A stretch of DNA of 64,000 nt, from positions 8,868,001-8,932,000 of the forward strand of contig NC_088317.1 in the NCBI RefSeq assembly GCF_910592395.1. Reading direction: 5' to 3'. Source of the stretch: Lineus longissimus. Lineage: Eukaryota > Nemertea > Pilidiophora > Heteronemertea > Lineidae. Both the position numbers and the translations under genes were made by a program. Positions 19,368-29,725 of the stretch are shown here, piece after piece (the stretch's first letter is position 1; each line of letters begins with the position of its first letter). The notes beneath the pieces are model-generated. The model was not told the DNA's origin, did not search any database, and was given only the letters and a program-made list of their open reading frames with translations.

Positions 19368-21929
19368 TTAGCTCAGCTGACAAAGTCAGCTGAGCTAGTC
19401 AAATAGCTATTCGAGTGGTGTCCGTCCATCCATCCATCCATCCATCCATCCATCCGTGGACAAAGTTGGGCATTTTGTAATCATACAACCGAGGCACTTC
19501 AAATCTAGTCTTGCTTATAAACACCGCAGAAAATGTTGCTTACAGAAAAAAAATTGGGCGATTCGACTCAAATTCAGCTCCCCAGGGGGCAAAATGCATA
19601 AATGAAAAAACAATTTTTTGACGCTCTATTCCAGCAGATAAAAGCTTGAAATAAAGTTGAAAAGGTCTTCATGATACAGAAGTTTTGATATAAAATAGAT
19701 TAGTGTCGATTTATATCACCAGTTGGCGGTAGTGAGCAAAACTGTTGTTTGACCCCGGATGATTCCGCTTTAAATTTCCCGCCGCGAACTGACATGAAAA
19801 CCTCGAACCAGGGAATACCGGGCTGCTGGTATTGCCAGTCCATTCACTGTATGAACGGCTCGTCTGGGGTAAATTGACGAGGCGGCTCGACCCTCCACTG
19901 CGCGGTCGAGGTTACCTGGAGTACTATCATCAAGAAAATGGCGGTGACCTTTTTATTTCTACCGGAGCGATGATTTTGTAAGTGACAAATTTTCTTATTT
20001 AAGCCTTTACGGAAATGTATTTTGGTACGAAACTTCACACAACGAGAATGTGTTCAAATGCCCTCATAACGATGAGTTCAACGGAATTTGGTCAAAACAA
20101 CCTTCGAATGGAGTCAACTTTCTTTGCGAAATTGAAGCGACGACCTCATTATTTATCGTAATTTATGCAGATCTGAGTCCAGCTGATTGGTCAAGGAGGA
20201 TACCGCGGTGACGTCACGGCTTTTCCAAGATGGCGCTGCATATTGTAAACAAACTCGATCCACAGCCAAGGGAAATTCAAGTCATCAAACAAAGTTAGAT
20301 TTTTCGCATTAAATCAGAGTTATTAGTACATTTCTGCTATGAAATAAGTCTTCAGACAATAAGTTATCATTTGAATAATGAAAAGTGCTGTTTTGATGGG
20401 GAAAAATAGGGTTTTTAAAACCAACTGAAATATCCAGGCACCGATCTTCCAAAATTAGGCCTAGGCCTAGCGATGGTTTCAAAACAGTCTCCCAGATATG
20501 GGGCAATCTCTTCATTATCATAATGGGATTTGGAGGCATGTTTACAGATTTTACAAGTTCGAGACCTGTAGGACCTAAAACTCCATAGATCCCCATAGAT
20601 CCCCTCTTTTTGTCGAGTTAGCGCCCCTGTAAGATCATGCATTTTCGGACACCAGAACGAATTCCTGCGGATATCGCGGTTTCGGTGATGATCAAAGGAT
20701 AAATTGACTGTTCTTAGAGTTGTATGGACAGAAATGAGTTCATACTTCATGAATACATGAATATATTATGATATGGGCGGGCTTTTAAGTCAAAAACAAT
20801 AACAAACTCAACTGCATCTCTACCGTGTATCTTGTAGTGCATTGCCTAGTGTTTTTCGTAGAGTATTTTAGCGGAGACATTATTTCCGCACTTTGGCCAC
20901 GCCAAACGTCTTTTTTATTCGTGGAAGTTAATCTGCTCTGTAAATTTTATTTTACACAGGAAGAATCCATACTAGGTATTGCAATATTTCATGTCTATTG
21001 GTGTTTTTGTGTACAGGAGCGCACCAGACAGTGGGACGTTGAGATGTGTTCAGTGCTGGTGCTGTCAGTAGACTGAATCTGATTGGCCATAGCGATCACT
21101 AATATGGGATGTGATAACGTGATATGACGTCACCGCGGTATCCTCCTTGCTGATTTGTGATGTTCTGAGTTGTGTTCAAACTATTGGAAACTTCGTAAAT
21201 TAGTTCTATTAGTTCTATATTCTGCAGGAGTCTATTATAGCCATTGATGTTGACAGCTAAAAGCACGAAAACTTTGTTTATTTATCAAACTGTATCGAGT
21301 GTTATCGAATCGAATGGATGTGTCGATCGTCGGGGCGGATTGATATGTGGTTGTGCGTCCAAGGCGATTAGGTCATTCAGTTAGTTTGAGAAAGATCATG
21401 ATCATGAAGATGCGTGTTGTGTTATCGTAACCGGAAAATAATTTGAAGTTATTAGTGGTGTTGTCATTGCCATTTTTTGCATGGAATGATAGTTCGAGAG
21501 CTCTCATCGACGTATTCAGCATTGAAGGAAAGTAGGTCCGGATTTGGCAACGCGCCAGCTGTCTCACATGTTCCTCCTGGAGTCACCAGGTGCTACAGCC
21601 AACACTACAATCACTTTCCATCTTGACGTCTGGTAATAATCTTTGCCAAATCAGTGATTCTTATATAATTTACTCCATGATTGCAATCAGCCTTTGTTAA
21701 ATTCCAATCACCTGCAGGTCAGGTCAATCTTTTAACAATAAAGTTAATGTTCTTAAGCACCTCTTTATCTTACTTCTTCACATACAGGGCATCCCAAACA
21801 CTTTGCTAAATCCACTAACCCCCCATTTCAAGTTGGTATTGCCAAATCTATCTAAAAGTATCAGTCAAATTGCTAAACTATGAATTGTATCTGCTTACTC
21901 AGCTGAGCGCCAGGCCCTTGGGCCTCTTG
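19368..21929. mobile_element. 'TCAGCTGA' element, copy A, interrupted by a MITE
   Basis: Begins TTAGCTCAGCTGACAAAGTC and ends AGCTGAGCGCCAGG..GGGCCTCTTG, and is inserted within the Polinton polymerase gene, near its 3' end. A (TCCA)n run lies at 19424-19455. Reverse-complement homology to 58722-59976 covers most of 19368-20160 and 21240-21560. The MITE at 20192-21149 sits inside it, so the element alone is about 1.6 kb. No transposase is visible; it is non-autonomous and of unknown superfamily. Confidence 0.75.
20192..21149. mobile_element. 958-bp MULE-like MITE, copy 2
   Basis: Same TIR (CAAGGAGGATACCGCGG) and internal sequence as 16491-17433, including 'ccacgccaaacgtctttttt' and 'aggaagaatcca'. 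Flanked by CTGATTGGT (20183-20191) and CTGATTTGT (21150-21158), a 9-bp TSD with one later change. It differs from copy 1 by small indels, for example the insertion 'ggcctaggcctag' near 20457. Confidence 0.92.
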
Positions 21930-22606
21930 TTCTTTACACCCTCGCATTTTTTAATCTGACTTTTATCAGTTATATAAGAATACAGCTTAGATCTTAATGC
22001 GATGAACTCTTCAATTTCATTTCCAGCTTCCTCATCCTTAAACTTACCAATTACCTTTTTATTGGTTTCAGAAAACAAATTGTGATATTTTGGATAATTT
22101 GATAGATCGTAAAAATGTGAATCTTTTTGCATATCTTGGTAAATATCTTCTGTTTCAATATGGTAAACTAAAGAATCAGTATCCGTGTATAGTAGCTGTG
22201 CATTATTTGAATATTTTTTTCATTACATGATTATAATGAAAATTATACATGTGTTGTTTCGAAATATCCAATACAGCCTGTCCAATATAAATTGCTTTGT
22301 TCAGGTAAACTTGAGCGTTCTGTCGTTGAACCGCGACGTGATTTTTGCTGAAGATTTTGTGTGAACGATATTGTTCGAATTAACTAATTTCCTCAGTTGA
22401 TTCACACTTGTAGCTAAACTAATATTTTCTCTCAATCGAACATTTTCCATCGTTTTGCCAAACACTGAATTGTTCATCAACTTGAAGAAATCCTTTTTTG
22501 TTTTTCGCTTTCGTTCTTAAACTGGTGTTTAAATTAATGTATTTTAAAAAAAATCAGATTCTTCTTAAGAAATTCCACGATGTATCTTTTTCAATAATAA
22601 GCCTTG

Positions 22607-23510
22607 TGTTCAGGCGTCGGCTTGCGCAGGCCCACCGAACGGCTGACTTGTCAGTGAGACCGGGGAGTGCCTGGATGGGATGAGAACAATGGGAAGAAAG
22701 ACAATGGGAAGAAAGACAATGATAAGAAAGACAATGGCGGTTTTTTAGTATTAGACTAGTTTGCTCTTCGTTCGTAGATTAGTGCAAAATTAGCAACTTT
22801 ATATCGTTCGATTCGGGAATCAAAGTTATTCTGTTGGGAGATTATATCGTGTAGAAGACGTAGAACCTGAATTTAGAGGTTGCCTACAAAACATTCGTTT
22901 GGATATCGTCATCAAGATTCTAGTTTGTGCCGTATATATAAGTTTACGATTTCGCGGTTTGCTTGCTTGCGTACCTCGTGCGTTGTACGACCTTGATCTT
23001 TTCGGAGACTGTCAGCGTGTATGTTTATTTTTGCGAGCTAGCTCGTCGCGTTTTCGCTGTATTCCTTAGCGACTTTTAGTACGTGTATATATGAGTTATC
23101 GTTTCGTCGTGTTTATGCCGTGATAATCATTCGTGTTATATGTTTGAATAACCGCAATGCAACTTTAAATGCGCGTGGTTTTGTGATTTAGTTTTGTACG
23201 TCGGAGTTGTCTATGTGCCACTACCGCAATAATCAACATTCGGATGTGGGAGTTTATTCATTGGAACAACCTGGCCGGTTGATGTGATTTATGTATATAT
23301 CTTAAACCAAGGATATCGTAGCTGTAAACGGACAGATAGCGGGTCCAGCCAGTCGTCACAGGGATGGCTAGAGAATGAGTAAAAGGATTCAAGAGGAAGA
23401 GAGAATCGGTGAGTTTTATAGTTATTTAATTTGAGTCGTCGAGGGCGTACATTTCGTTTCTTTGTCATACAGTCCCAAAAATAAGTATAATATGGCGCCA
23501 CGCCCCACCA
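22607..23510. mobile_element. solo LTR 1 (904 bp) in the polymerase gene
   Basis: Starts TGTTCAGGCG, ends CCCCACCA, and is flanked by 5-bp repeats CCTTG (22602-22606 and 23511-23515), the TG..CA plus 5-bp signature of an LTR retrotransposon. A TATATAAG box is present at about 22935. Four copies of AATGGGAAGAAAGAC-like units occur at 22686-22735. There is no internal coding region, so LTR-LTR recombination probably left a solo LTR. The polymerase reading resumes on both sides. Confidence 0.8.
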
Positions 23511-25169
23511 CCTTGGCTTTTCGTTATGCACAATGTATTTTGTTTTGTTTTGCAAATTTGGAATCAATTTATCATTAAGGTGTTCAGGAGCTAAGGGGTA
23601 TGCATTGTGCAAATCACGAAGACTCCCAGGATAAGCTAAATCAACTTCGAGCGTGCAAGGAGTTTCTTGCCATTCTTCAAAACTTTCCATCCATTCGAAA
23701 TTTTTATAAGGTAATTTTTCACTCATGGCTAAACTTTATAAGTTATTTGCGTCAAGATAGCTGATATAAATTGTTTTTTCATTTTTGATAACATTTTCCA
23801 TATATGGATTATTTGGCTTTGCATATCTGTGGCTCGCCATGCAAATTCCTCCACGTATTCCTTGTTCGAAAAACATGTACATATCTGAATCTGTCAAAAG
23901 TTATAATTCTATTTCAGTCATTTTAAGCATCGCTTGCCAAGACAATCCTGGTATGTGTAAAACCAAGCGGGATCTAATTCATAATTTTTCATGCAAGTTG
24001 TTCTGAAATTTTCGAGAATATCTGTGAGTTAAAGCACATATGTTTCAAGACAAAGTTTTTGTATTTGAAATGTTTGTATTGTTAAATTTCGAATCAAAAT
24101 CTTGTTTACTTGGTAGTTCAGTTCATTGAATGTTTTATCGCAAAGGTAACAATTTTGTGAAAGAATATATTCTTGCTGTTCTATTTCAGTCAAAGGATCC
24201 ATAGGTTAAGGATTTAATAAGTATTTTGTCGCAAGTTCAAAACATATCTCTTCAATTTTATTCACAAAATGTTCTGCAATATTTTCATCTTTATTTTCCT
24301 AAATATGAGTGATTAATTTGTTATTCCTCTGAATTTTATTTTTATCATACTGCATATATAGCGAATAACTGTTTGGGATCTGTTCATGTGACTGAACGGT
24401 TTTGTCTCCGATTTTTTTTTCTATTGGTTTAAGGAAAGATTCTAAATCTGCTGTGATAATGATGGGATGTTTTTGGGTCGCTTCTACATTCTGAAATTTC
24501 AAATATTCTTTCCTTCGCTTGGCAAGGAAATCTTGCAAATTTTATGGTTTTTACAATGTTCCATGTGTTCTTGAAATATTTTTTCACGAAGTTCGCTTGT
24601 GTTGGCTGAGATTGCTTTCATACATTTGAAGCATATTTTAGATGCACATTTGTGATTAGAGTTTTGCGTTGATGCAAGTCTAGACAAATTTTTAATCCAA
24701 GCATAATAATTTACATTGTCAGAAATTTCATTGATTTTTTCACTTCATATAAAAGATTGATGTAAGATTTTTCGGCTTACATTTTCTCAGAAATTCTTCT
24801 CGGACAAATGTCGTAAATTGTAAACTTTTTACCTTCTTTTCGAATAAATGTAAAAACATTAATTACAATGTCAGGATTGTTTTTCTCAAAGATATCAATA
24901 TCCTTGATTTTGACTGGATATTGTAAATTTTCAAACATGTGATCAAATCCTGGTTTGTTGTGATTGGATACTCGCTCTGCCTTTTTATCTAAATTTAATA
25001 ATGCTGCTTCGACTGAGTATCTGAAACATTTTTGATCTGAATTTTTCACATTAATCACTGCCTTTTTGTCTTTTATCTGGTTCGGTAAATCGATATAACT
25101 CGAGCCTCAAAATGGTTGATATTTTATAATGTGCAGATCAATTTTTGTAATTTCTAAAAACTTCCAGCT

Positions 25170-26039
25170 TGTTCGGTTGTTGGTCAAATAGGACCTGAGT
25201 TAATTATTTTGTTACAACATGTATGGTGCTGGCTTGTGGTGGACGCCATCAAGAGACTTGTTTACAAACACAGTTTATTTTAGGCCTATGCACTTACCTT
25301 CTTACGTAAGTGCATAGGTTCATTTTCTATCAGTTTTCTTATACTCGCTTCATTCGTATACACAGCTGTGGTGTGAGAAGACCGGGAGGACGTTTGCTCC
25401 TGTGTTTTTATTCGTGTTCAAGGATCCGAACTTTGAGTATTTCTATTACGTTCTTTCCACGACTGATGGAAAGAAAGATTTACTGTGTGTCTCGAGCTTT
25501 GACAATTCTTTAATTCGTCACTATGCATAGAGCCAAGCACGTGTGTGCATAGACCATACATTTGGCTACATTTCGTAGCACTGCTTACATCGTTCGTAAC
25601 AAGTGTCTGTGGCGGCCGCAAGGAGCACCTTTACATGTAACCTTTATACGCAACGTTTTACGTGGATATACGTCGGATATCTGTACTTCCTGTTTGCGCA
25701 ATCGTGACTTGTCTTTTGTCACTCACTTCCGGTACCGGGCTTGCACTTTTTCTGTGACGTCATCGACATGTACATGACTGTGTTTCTACGTTCTACGAGT
25801 ACATAACTGTGTTTCTACGAGTTGGAGTTTCTTTGGATATGTGTTTCTCAACCAGATTGACTGACTGATGTGTTTGTGCAAGTGTCATTCATAGCAGAGA
25901 GCTCTACATTGCCACCATATAGACCATTACCTAAGTTGCTTATGTAAATAAAGTGTGTTTGTGTATTTGTGTAAAACAGCTTCAGGGTTTGTGTTTCTTC
26001 TGGTAATTTAGTAGTGTTTTTTCATGTAGCTATGGTACA
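25170..26039. mobile_element. solo LTR 2 (870 bp) in the polymerase gene
   Basis: Starts TGTTCGGTTG, ends TATGGTACA, and is flanked by CAGCT on both sides (25165-25169, 26040-26044). An AATAAA poly-A signal lies at about 25948, late in the element as expected for the R/U5 side on the plus strand. Internal sequence is unrelated to solo LTR 1. The polymerase frame continues across the ends. Confidence 0.8.
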
Positions 26040-26349
26040 CAGCTCGAACCTTTTTGAACTAGATTTTTTCAGCTCAGCTAACATATTTTCTTCCATTGTA
26101 GAATAATTGAGTTCTTCACCCATGCCAAGTATATGCCCAGATCTCAACTCGAATTCTTTAACTTCATCTTTCCTTTGCATTTAAATATGTAAAATAATTG
26201 TAATTTCTAAGCCTTCTATATTCTCTTCTTTTAACTGTTCTTGCAAAATTGGTTTACATTTTTCAAGATCAGCTTGAATGCCAATCTTTGGCAAACCTTC
26301 CATTCTAAAATGATTTGCAAATCCTCGAAAAGCACTGTTAAATTTCTTA

Positions 26350-27201
26350 TGCTACGTTCACACTGAGCAGGGTTCTGATCCGTATTCCGGAATACGTAAT
26401 CCAGAATACGGTTTCGTTAATGCGATTTAAAAATGACCCGTTCCCATTGCGTTAATTCGCTTCAAATTCGCTTGCTGATCCGGTTCTGGAGCGTTCACAC
26501 TCAATGCGTAATAACGCAACGGCATCTATCGGATGCGATTTAAACTAATTCCGAGGGCCTCCGACAAATCCTGAATGTCCCGAAGGAGGCCGATCCGAAA
26601 GATCCCGAGAGGTGAAGGTCAAATTATTTCCAAGATGGATGCGCCCATGGACATGATGGAGAATGAGAATGAGAATTTGCGCGATGTGTACCCTCGTTTT
26701 ATATATTTGTTCGTGTTTTTCATGCAAATAACTGCTCAATCTGTCAACTGACCCTCGACGTCCTCGTCGCACCAAATGACGAGGAGAGCCAGCCTTTCTT
26801 CTTTGGACCATACCGCCCCACGGTTCGCAACCTTTTTATTCTTACCACCAGCCATCACTACCAATAGAATCGGCGCCGTAGATCAAATAATCCGCAAATT
26901 TCTCTGACATTTATGTCAACACGTTTTCCCCACGACGTAAAACGGAAGTAGGTGGGCAAAACTCAACTACGCATGCGTAACGCGGGATTCCAGTTTAATA
27001 CGTATTAAGCTGTTCACACTGCGGTGACAAAGCGATGTAACCAATTCGAATTAGTTAAAGCGGAATGGAATACGCATTAAGAACCGTATTTGTTAATACG
27101 GTTTCAATGCGCATTAGCGGGTTCCTAGTGTGAACACCTGAAGCGTATTAAAGCTTCAATGCGCTTTGGGATACGTATTAAAGGCCATTGTGAACGCAGC
27201 A
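26350..27201. mobile_element. Harbinger-like element with Myb-like first exon
   Basis: Inverted ends TGCTACGTTCACACTG / CATTGTGAACGCAGCA. A TTA triplet on the left (26347-26349) and near the right end (27203-27205) fits the 3-bp TWA duplication of PIF/Harbinger elements if one base is allowed for drift. The interior has many CGTATT/AATACG dyads in opposite orientations. It carries the short Myb/SANT-like exon at 26736-26855. No transposase core, so non-autonomous. Confidence 0.65.
26736..26855 (-). pseudogene. Myb/SANT-like DNA-binding exon fragment
   Basis: ATG at 26855 opens a 39-residue frame: a basic start 'MAGGKNKKVANRG' then 'AVWSKEERLALLVIWCDEDV', the first helix of a trihelix/MADF-type Myb-like domain as encoded next to PIF/Harbinger transposases. 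It ends at a TGA. Sequence after the stop still looks weakly coding. It is a remnant inside the TIR element and matches its inferred superfamily. Confidence 0.55.
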
Positions 27202-27385
27202 TTTATGTTTTAAACTTTCCATGCTTTTCAATCATATCTGCTATGAATGGTTTTCTCATATCATTTTTTATTTCAATGCCAATATCTTTCGCTTGTTTGA
27301 ATTAATCAGACTTCAAAATTCGTTTGACTGGAGGTTTGCTCAAAAGTTATTTTAGTTTGTCTATGTTTATATTGTGATAATTTCT

Positions 27386-27766
27386 TCAACCTCCTTCTAT
27401 AGCTTGTTGTAAAAGAGGTTTTTTGATTGAAACTTTTGGTTTAATATGTTTTGGTTTGATGTTTGAAATATTTACATTTTCCAACATTTCATTAAGTTTT
27501 TCCTGAGGAATTGTTCTTATGTTTTTGAATCCTAATCGTTTAGCCAAAACACGTTTTTCAATTTGTGAAAGTTTTGAAATATCTGGATTCAATGTCGGAG
27601 CTTCTAATTCCTCCTCCAACTTTTCGAGTAATTTTTCTCTTGAAAGAGATCCATAGTTCTTGATTCTATTTCTGAAAGCAAACATCTTTAGTTCCTCTGT
27701 AGATAAACCCTCAGCTGGAACAGCCAGGCCTGTTGGATTATTTATGTTAGTGTCAATTCGTTCCAT
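27386..27766 (-). CDS. Polinton SAP-like protein (126 aa)
   Basis: An intact frame from ATG 27766 to TGA 27386, directly upstream of the polymerase remains. It has two similar helix-turn-helix units: 'LSTEELKMFAFRNRIKNYGS' / 'SREKLLEKLEEEL' and 'QIEKRVLAKRLGFKNIRTIP' / 'QEKLNEML'. These follow the SAP or Rho-N pattern (L-x2-hh-x-R-x2-hK-x-hs-x3-hh-x2-h) that binds nucleic acid. In Polinton-type elements such segments lie at or before the polymerase N-terminus. The C-terminus is Lys/Pro-rich. It is one of the only undamaged frames of the element. Confidence 0.6.
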   Translation of the reverse strand: MERIDTNINNPTGLAVPAEGLSTEELKMFAFRNRIKNYGSLSREKLLEKLEEELEAPTLNPDISKLSQIEKRVLAKRLGFKNIRTIPQEKLNEMLENVNISNIKPKHIKPKVSIKKPLLQQAIEGG

Positions 27767-28049
27767 TTATTTATACAAAATATAAAATGTATTAAATAGC
27801 GATTTTTGGGGAATCCCCTTTTTTAGTTTCGGTTTCAACATCTTTAATAACCTATTAAAAACGCGAACGAGAATACAATCCCACATAAATAATGCAACAG
27901 ATTTCTCATATTGAGGAAAGATGGTGAATTTTAAAGTTCAAGATAAACATCACTTGATCGAGAATCTTGAACTTAGGGCTCATAATAACTCAAAAAATAT
28001 TATGGGTTTGGTTATTTATTTATGGAAAAATAATTTTAATTAAATAACA
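27767..28049. other. AT-rich Polinton spacer
   Basis: Between the SAP-like gene and the right TIR. It has small minus-strand fragments ('VALFMWDCILVRVFNRLLK') but no sustained frame. Probably a decayed short gene. Confidence 0.3.
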
Positions 28050-28777
28050 ACAATATGTTAAACCAAATCAAATCCATAATATTTTTTACCTTCCACTTTA
28101 CCTGTCGATCGGATATACTTGTGTTCAGGATTGTTTTCGATCTCTTTTTTAATAATGGAGGTTGTGAATGTTTTCATATGATTTGCATCGCTGTCTTCTA
28201 AGGTAAGAATAAAAGCTTCTCTGGTTTTTGTCGAAATGATTTGTTTTTGAATCATTCTATACCATGCGTTCAACGGAACTTCTCTCCATTTAAGGAACGA
28301 TGATGATTTTTTCATTTGTGAATTTAGTTCTTCGTTTGACGGAAACATATTTATTTTATATAAAAATAATTTTAATTAAATATGTTTTTTGTGATTTTTG
28401 TTATTTTTTGTGATTTTTGTGATTTTGTGAACTTTGTGACTTTTTGATTTTGTGATTTTGTGACTTAAGAGATTTTTGAGAATTATGAGATTTTTGAGAC
28501 TTTTGAGACTTTTGAGACTTTAGAATAGTAGTATAAAAGTGTGTGGGGGGGGGATTCTAAGTTAGAGTCAAAGTCTGGTTAAACTGGTTTTAGACGATTT
28601 TCGGTCAGCTTTTTGTTTTAGTCAATTTAGGTCAAATAAACGATTCTTGACCAACATTTGACAAGGACAAAGTTCGCGCGAACGGAGCAGAGGGGAGTGA
28701 GGTGGCTGAGCGAAAATTGACTAAAATATTTTGACTAGAAAATGACTGTGAGCTAGAACTCCAACTTTTATAGTACT
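28050..28777 (-). repeat. Polinton right terminal inverted repeat
   Basis: Ends ..CTTTTATAGTACT. Mirror of 11008-11637, but longer (728 bp) through expansion of 'tttttgagactttt'-like runs at 28430-28510. Contains the intact copy of the TIR-borne ORF (28058-28348). Target copy CCTCGA follows at 28778-28783. Confidence 0.93.
28058..28348 (-). CDS. TIR-borne small ORF, right (intact) copy, 96 aa
   Basis: ATG 28348 to TAA 28058. The protein begins MFPSNEELNSQMKKSSSFLK and has 'WREVPLNAWYRMIQKQIIST', a threonine/acidic middle ('FILTLEDSDANHM') and ends 'GKVEGKKYYGFDLV'. It reads inward from the element end, so its promoter would lie in the TIR (TATAAAAG at the terminus). I do not recognise the family; small single-domain DNA-binding or regulatory proteins are plausible. 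The mirrored left copy has a nonsense change and a 27-nt deletion. Confidence 0.6.
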   Translation of the reverse strand: MFPSNEELNSQMKKSSSFLKWREVPLNAWYRMIQKQIISTKTREAFILTLEDSDANHMKTFTTSIIKKEIENNPEHKYIRSTGKVEGKKYYGFDLV

Positions 28778-28783
28778 CCTCGA

Positions 28784-29016
28784 CTATGAGCCAACAAACC
28801 TTAACTGACAGTGGCATTAAAGCCAAACAAGACCTTGAGATGCTTGTAGCGACTGGTCAAAGCAAGGACTTCCTGAATAATCAGATTACCTTTAATGACT
28901 TAGACAACCAGATCGAGAAGGAAATCTTGAAACACCACATGATCTACCAGACAAAGATGGCTGCCAGACTAAACGATTCATTGGGTAAGACAGTCTTAAA
29001 CGCTTACACTAATTGA
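28784..29016 (+). pseudogene. 3' half of the ORF split by the Polinton
   Basis: Read from the second CCTCGA copy, the frame of 10749-11007 continues for 76 codons to a stop at 29016: 'TDSGIKAKQDLEMLVATGQS', then a helical acidic region with 'DNQIEKEILKHHMIYQTKMA'. The Met at 28786 need not be a real start. The lack of stops across both halves indicates the insertion hit a live or recently live ORF. It lies 230 bp upstream of exon 1 of the unnamed gene at 29246. Confidence 0.55.
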
Positions 29017-29482
29017 ACAAAGTTGTTCTTGCCTGTTGATGACGCAGATGCTCTCTAAGAAGATTTAAGGAATTATTATATATTACATAGTTACCAATGA
29101 ACTGGACAAATGGTTATTGTGGGTGAGTCTGAGGATGGGATCATTAACTGCTTTAGCATCATCAACTATGATCACTTTAGGACATTGTAATGAGACCGAT
29201 ACCAAACATAGCATCGATCAGGACCGGGAAAAGTCAATTAAGATAAATGGAGAATCAGGAGGGTCCTGTAGCTCAAGTGACGACCGTTGAGAAACCCAAG
29301 AAAGCCAGATCAGAGAAGCAATTAGCGTGGTCACGAGAGTTAGGTAAAATTTTCATAGTCATGATTACTGAATCTACTAAGGGATTTACATAAATAGTTT
29401 CCTGTTTATATTTGTTGATATTATTTCAATGCAGGTTGGAACTCCACTCACACGCAAAAGAAAATTTCCAGTCGGGGATGTA

Positions 29483-29725
29483 CACCCTTGTCGGAAAGTT
29501 TAAGGACACCAGTTTTTTACAATTTTCTAAAAAACTACTGGGCCAACTGGAACCAAAGTTTTATCATATCTGGATAAACTTCTTGGGTATCATTTACAAT
29601 AGGTTTGGTTTTCATTATCAATTAGGTAAAAACTTTATGGCCGTTTTTCCAGAGGCATGTTTTTTTTACTGTTTTGTCTGCAGATTTTTCTGCCATTTTT
29701 TTGTAACATCATTTGGGCACATCAA
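29483..29725 (+). repeat. Tc1 left terminal inverted repeat
   Basis: About 240 bp, roughly 90% identical to the reverse complement of 32410-32653. It accidentally forms a conserved-looking 100-codon ORF in both arms, which is not a gene. Confidence 0.88.

Larger units (their letters stand above)
21930..27350 (-). pseudogene. protein-primed type-B DNA polymerase of the Polinton
   Basis: Pieces in order on the minus strand: N-terminal region 27350-27203 and 26348-26045; then 25164-24777 ('INVKNSDQKCFRYSVEAAL'); a Cys-rich block 24687-24540; the exonuclease motif 'IIITADLESFLKPIEKK' at 24460; palm motif A 'EVDLAYPGSLRDLHN' with 'YPLAPE' at 23620; motif B 'LMNNSVFGKTMENVRLREN' near 22440; motif C 'YTDTDSLVYHIETED' near 22190; and the thumb to about 21930. 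This is the order of protein-primed PolB used by Polintons and adintoviruses for self-replication. Two solo LTRs, a Harbinger-like element and the 'TCAGCTGA' element split it, and stops and frameshifts abound. The catalytic DTD of motif C is still present. Confidence 0.88.
11008..28777 (-). mobile_element. complete but dead 17.8-kb Polinton/Maverick element
   Basis: Boundaries are exact. Long TIRs (11008-11637 and 28050-28777) start 5'-AGTA and are flanked by the 6-bp direct repeat CCTCGA (11002-11007, 28778-28783). The 6-bp duplication and AGT..ACT ends are Polinton hallmarks. The gene set also fits: protein-primed DNA polymerase B, rve integrase, A32-type packaging ATPase and capsid-like proteins, nearly all on the minus strand. 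About 17.8 kb is average for the group, but roughly 6.6 kb of it is later insertions: 16491-17433, 17460-18840, 19368-21929 with a nested MITE, 22607-23510, 25170-26039 and 26350-27201. The ancestral element was therefore about 11 kb. Every large gene carries stops or frameshifts. Confidence 0.93.

Noticed and set aside
17058-21076. Two similar ORFs at 17058-17318 and 20825-21076
   Set aside because: They match because both lie in copies of the same non-coding MITE; starts differ and there is no coding constraint.
21899-21930. C-terminal tail of the polymerase frame (21899-22132)
   Set aside because: The last residues come from the end of the inserted 'TCAGCTGA' element, not from the polymerase.
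23289-23726. 145-codon frame with polymerase motif A
   Set aside because: As a single protein it is chimeric: the second half (after about 23510) reads into solo LTR 1. Only the first half belongs to the polymerase.
26545-26811. 88-codon minus ORF in the Harbinger-like element
   Set aside because: It overlaps, in another frame, the Myb-like exon starting at 26855, which has clear domain character. The longer frame is Arg/His-rich and featureless.
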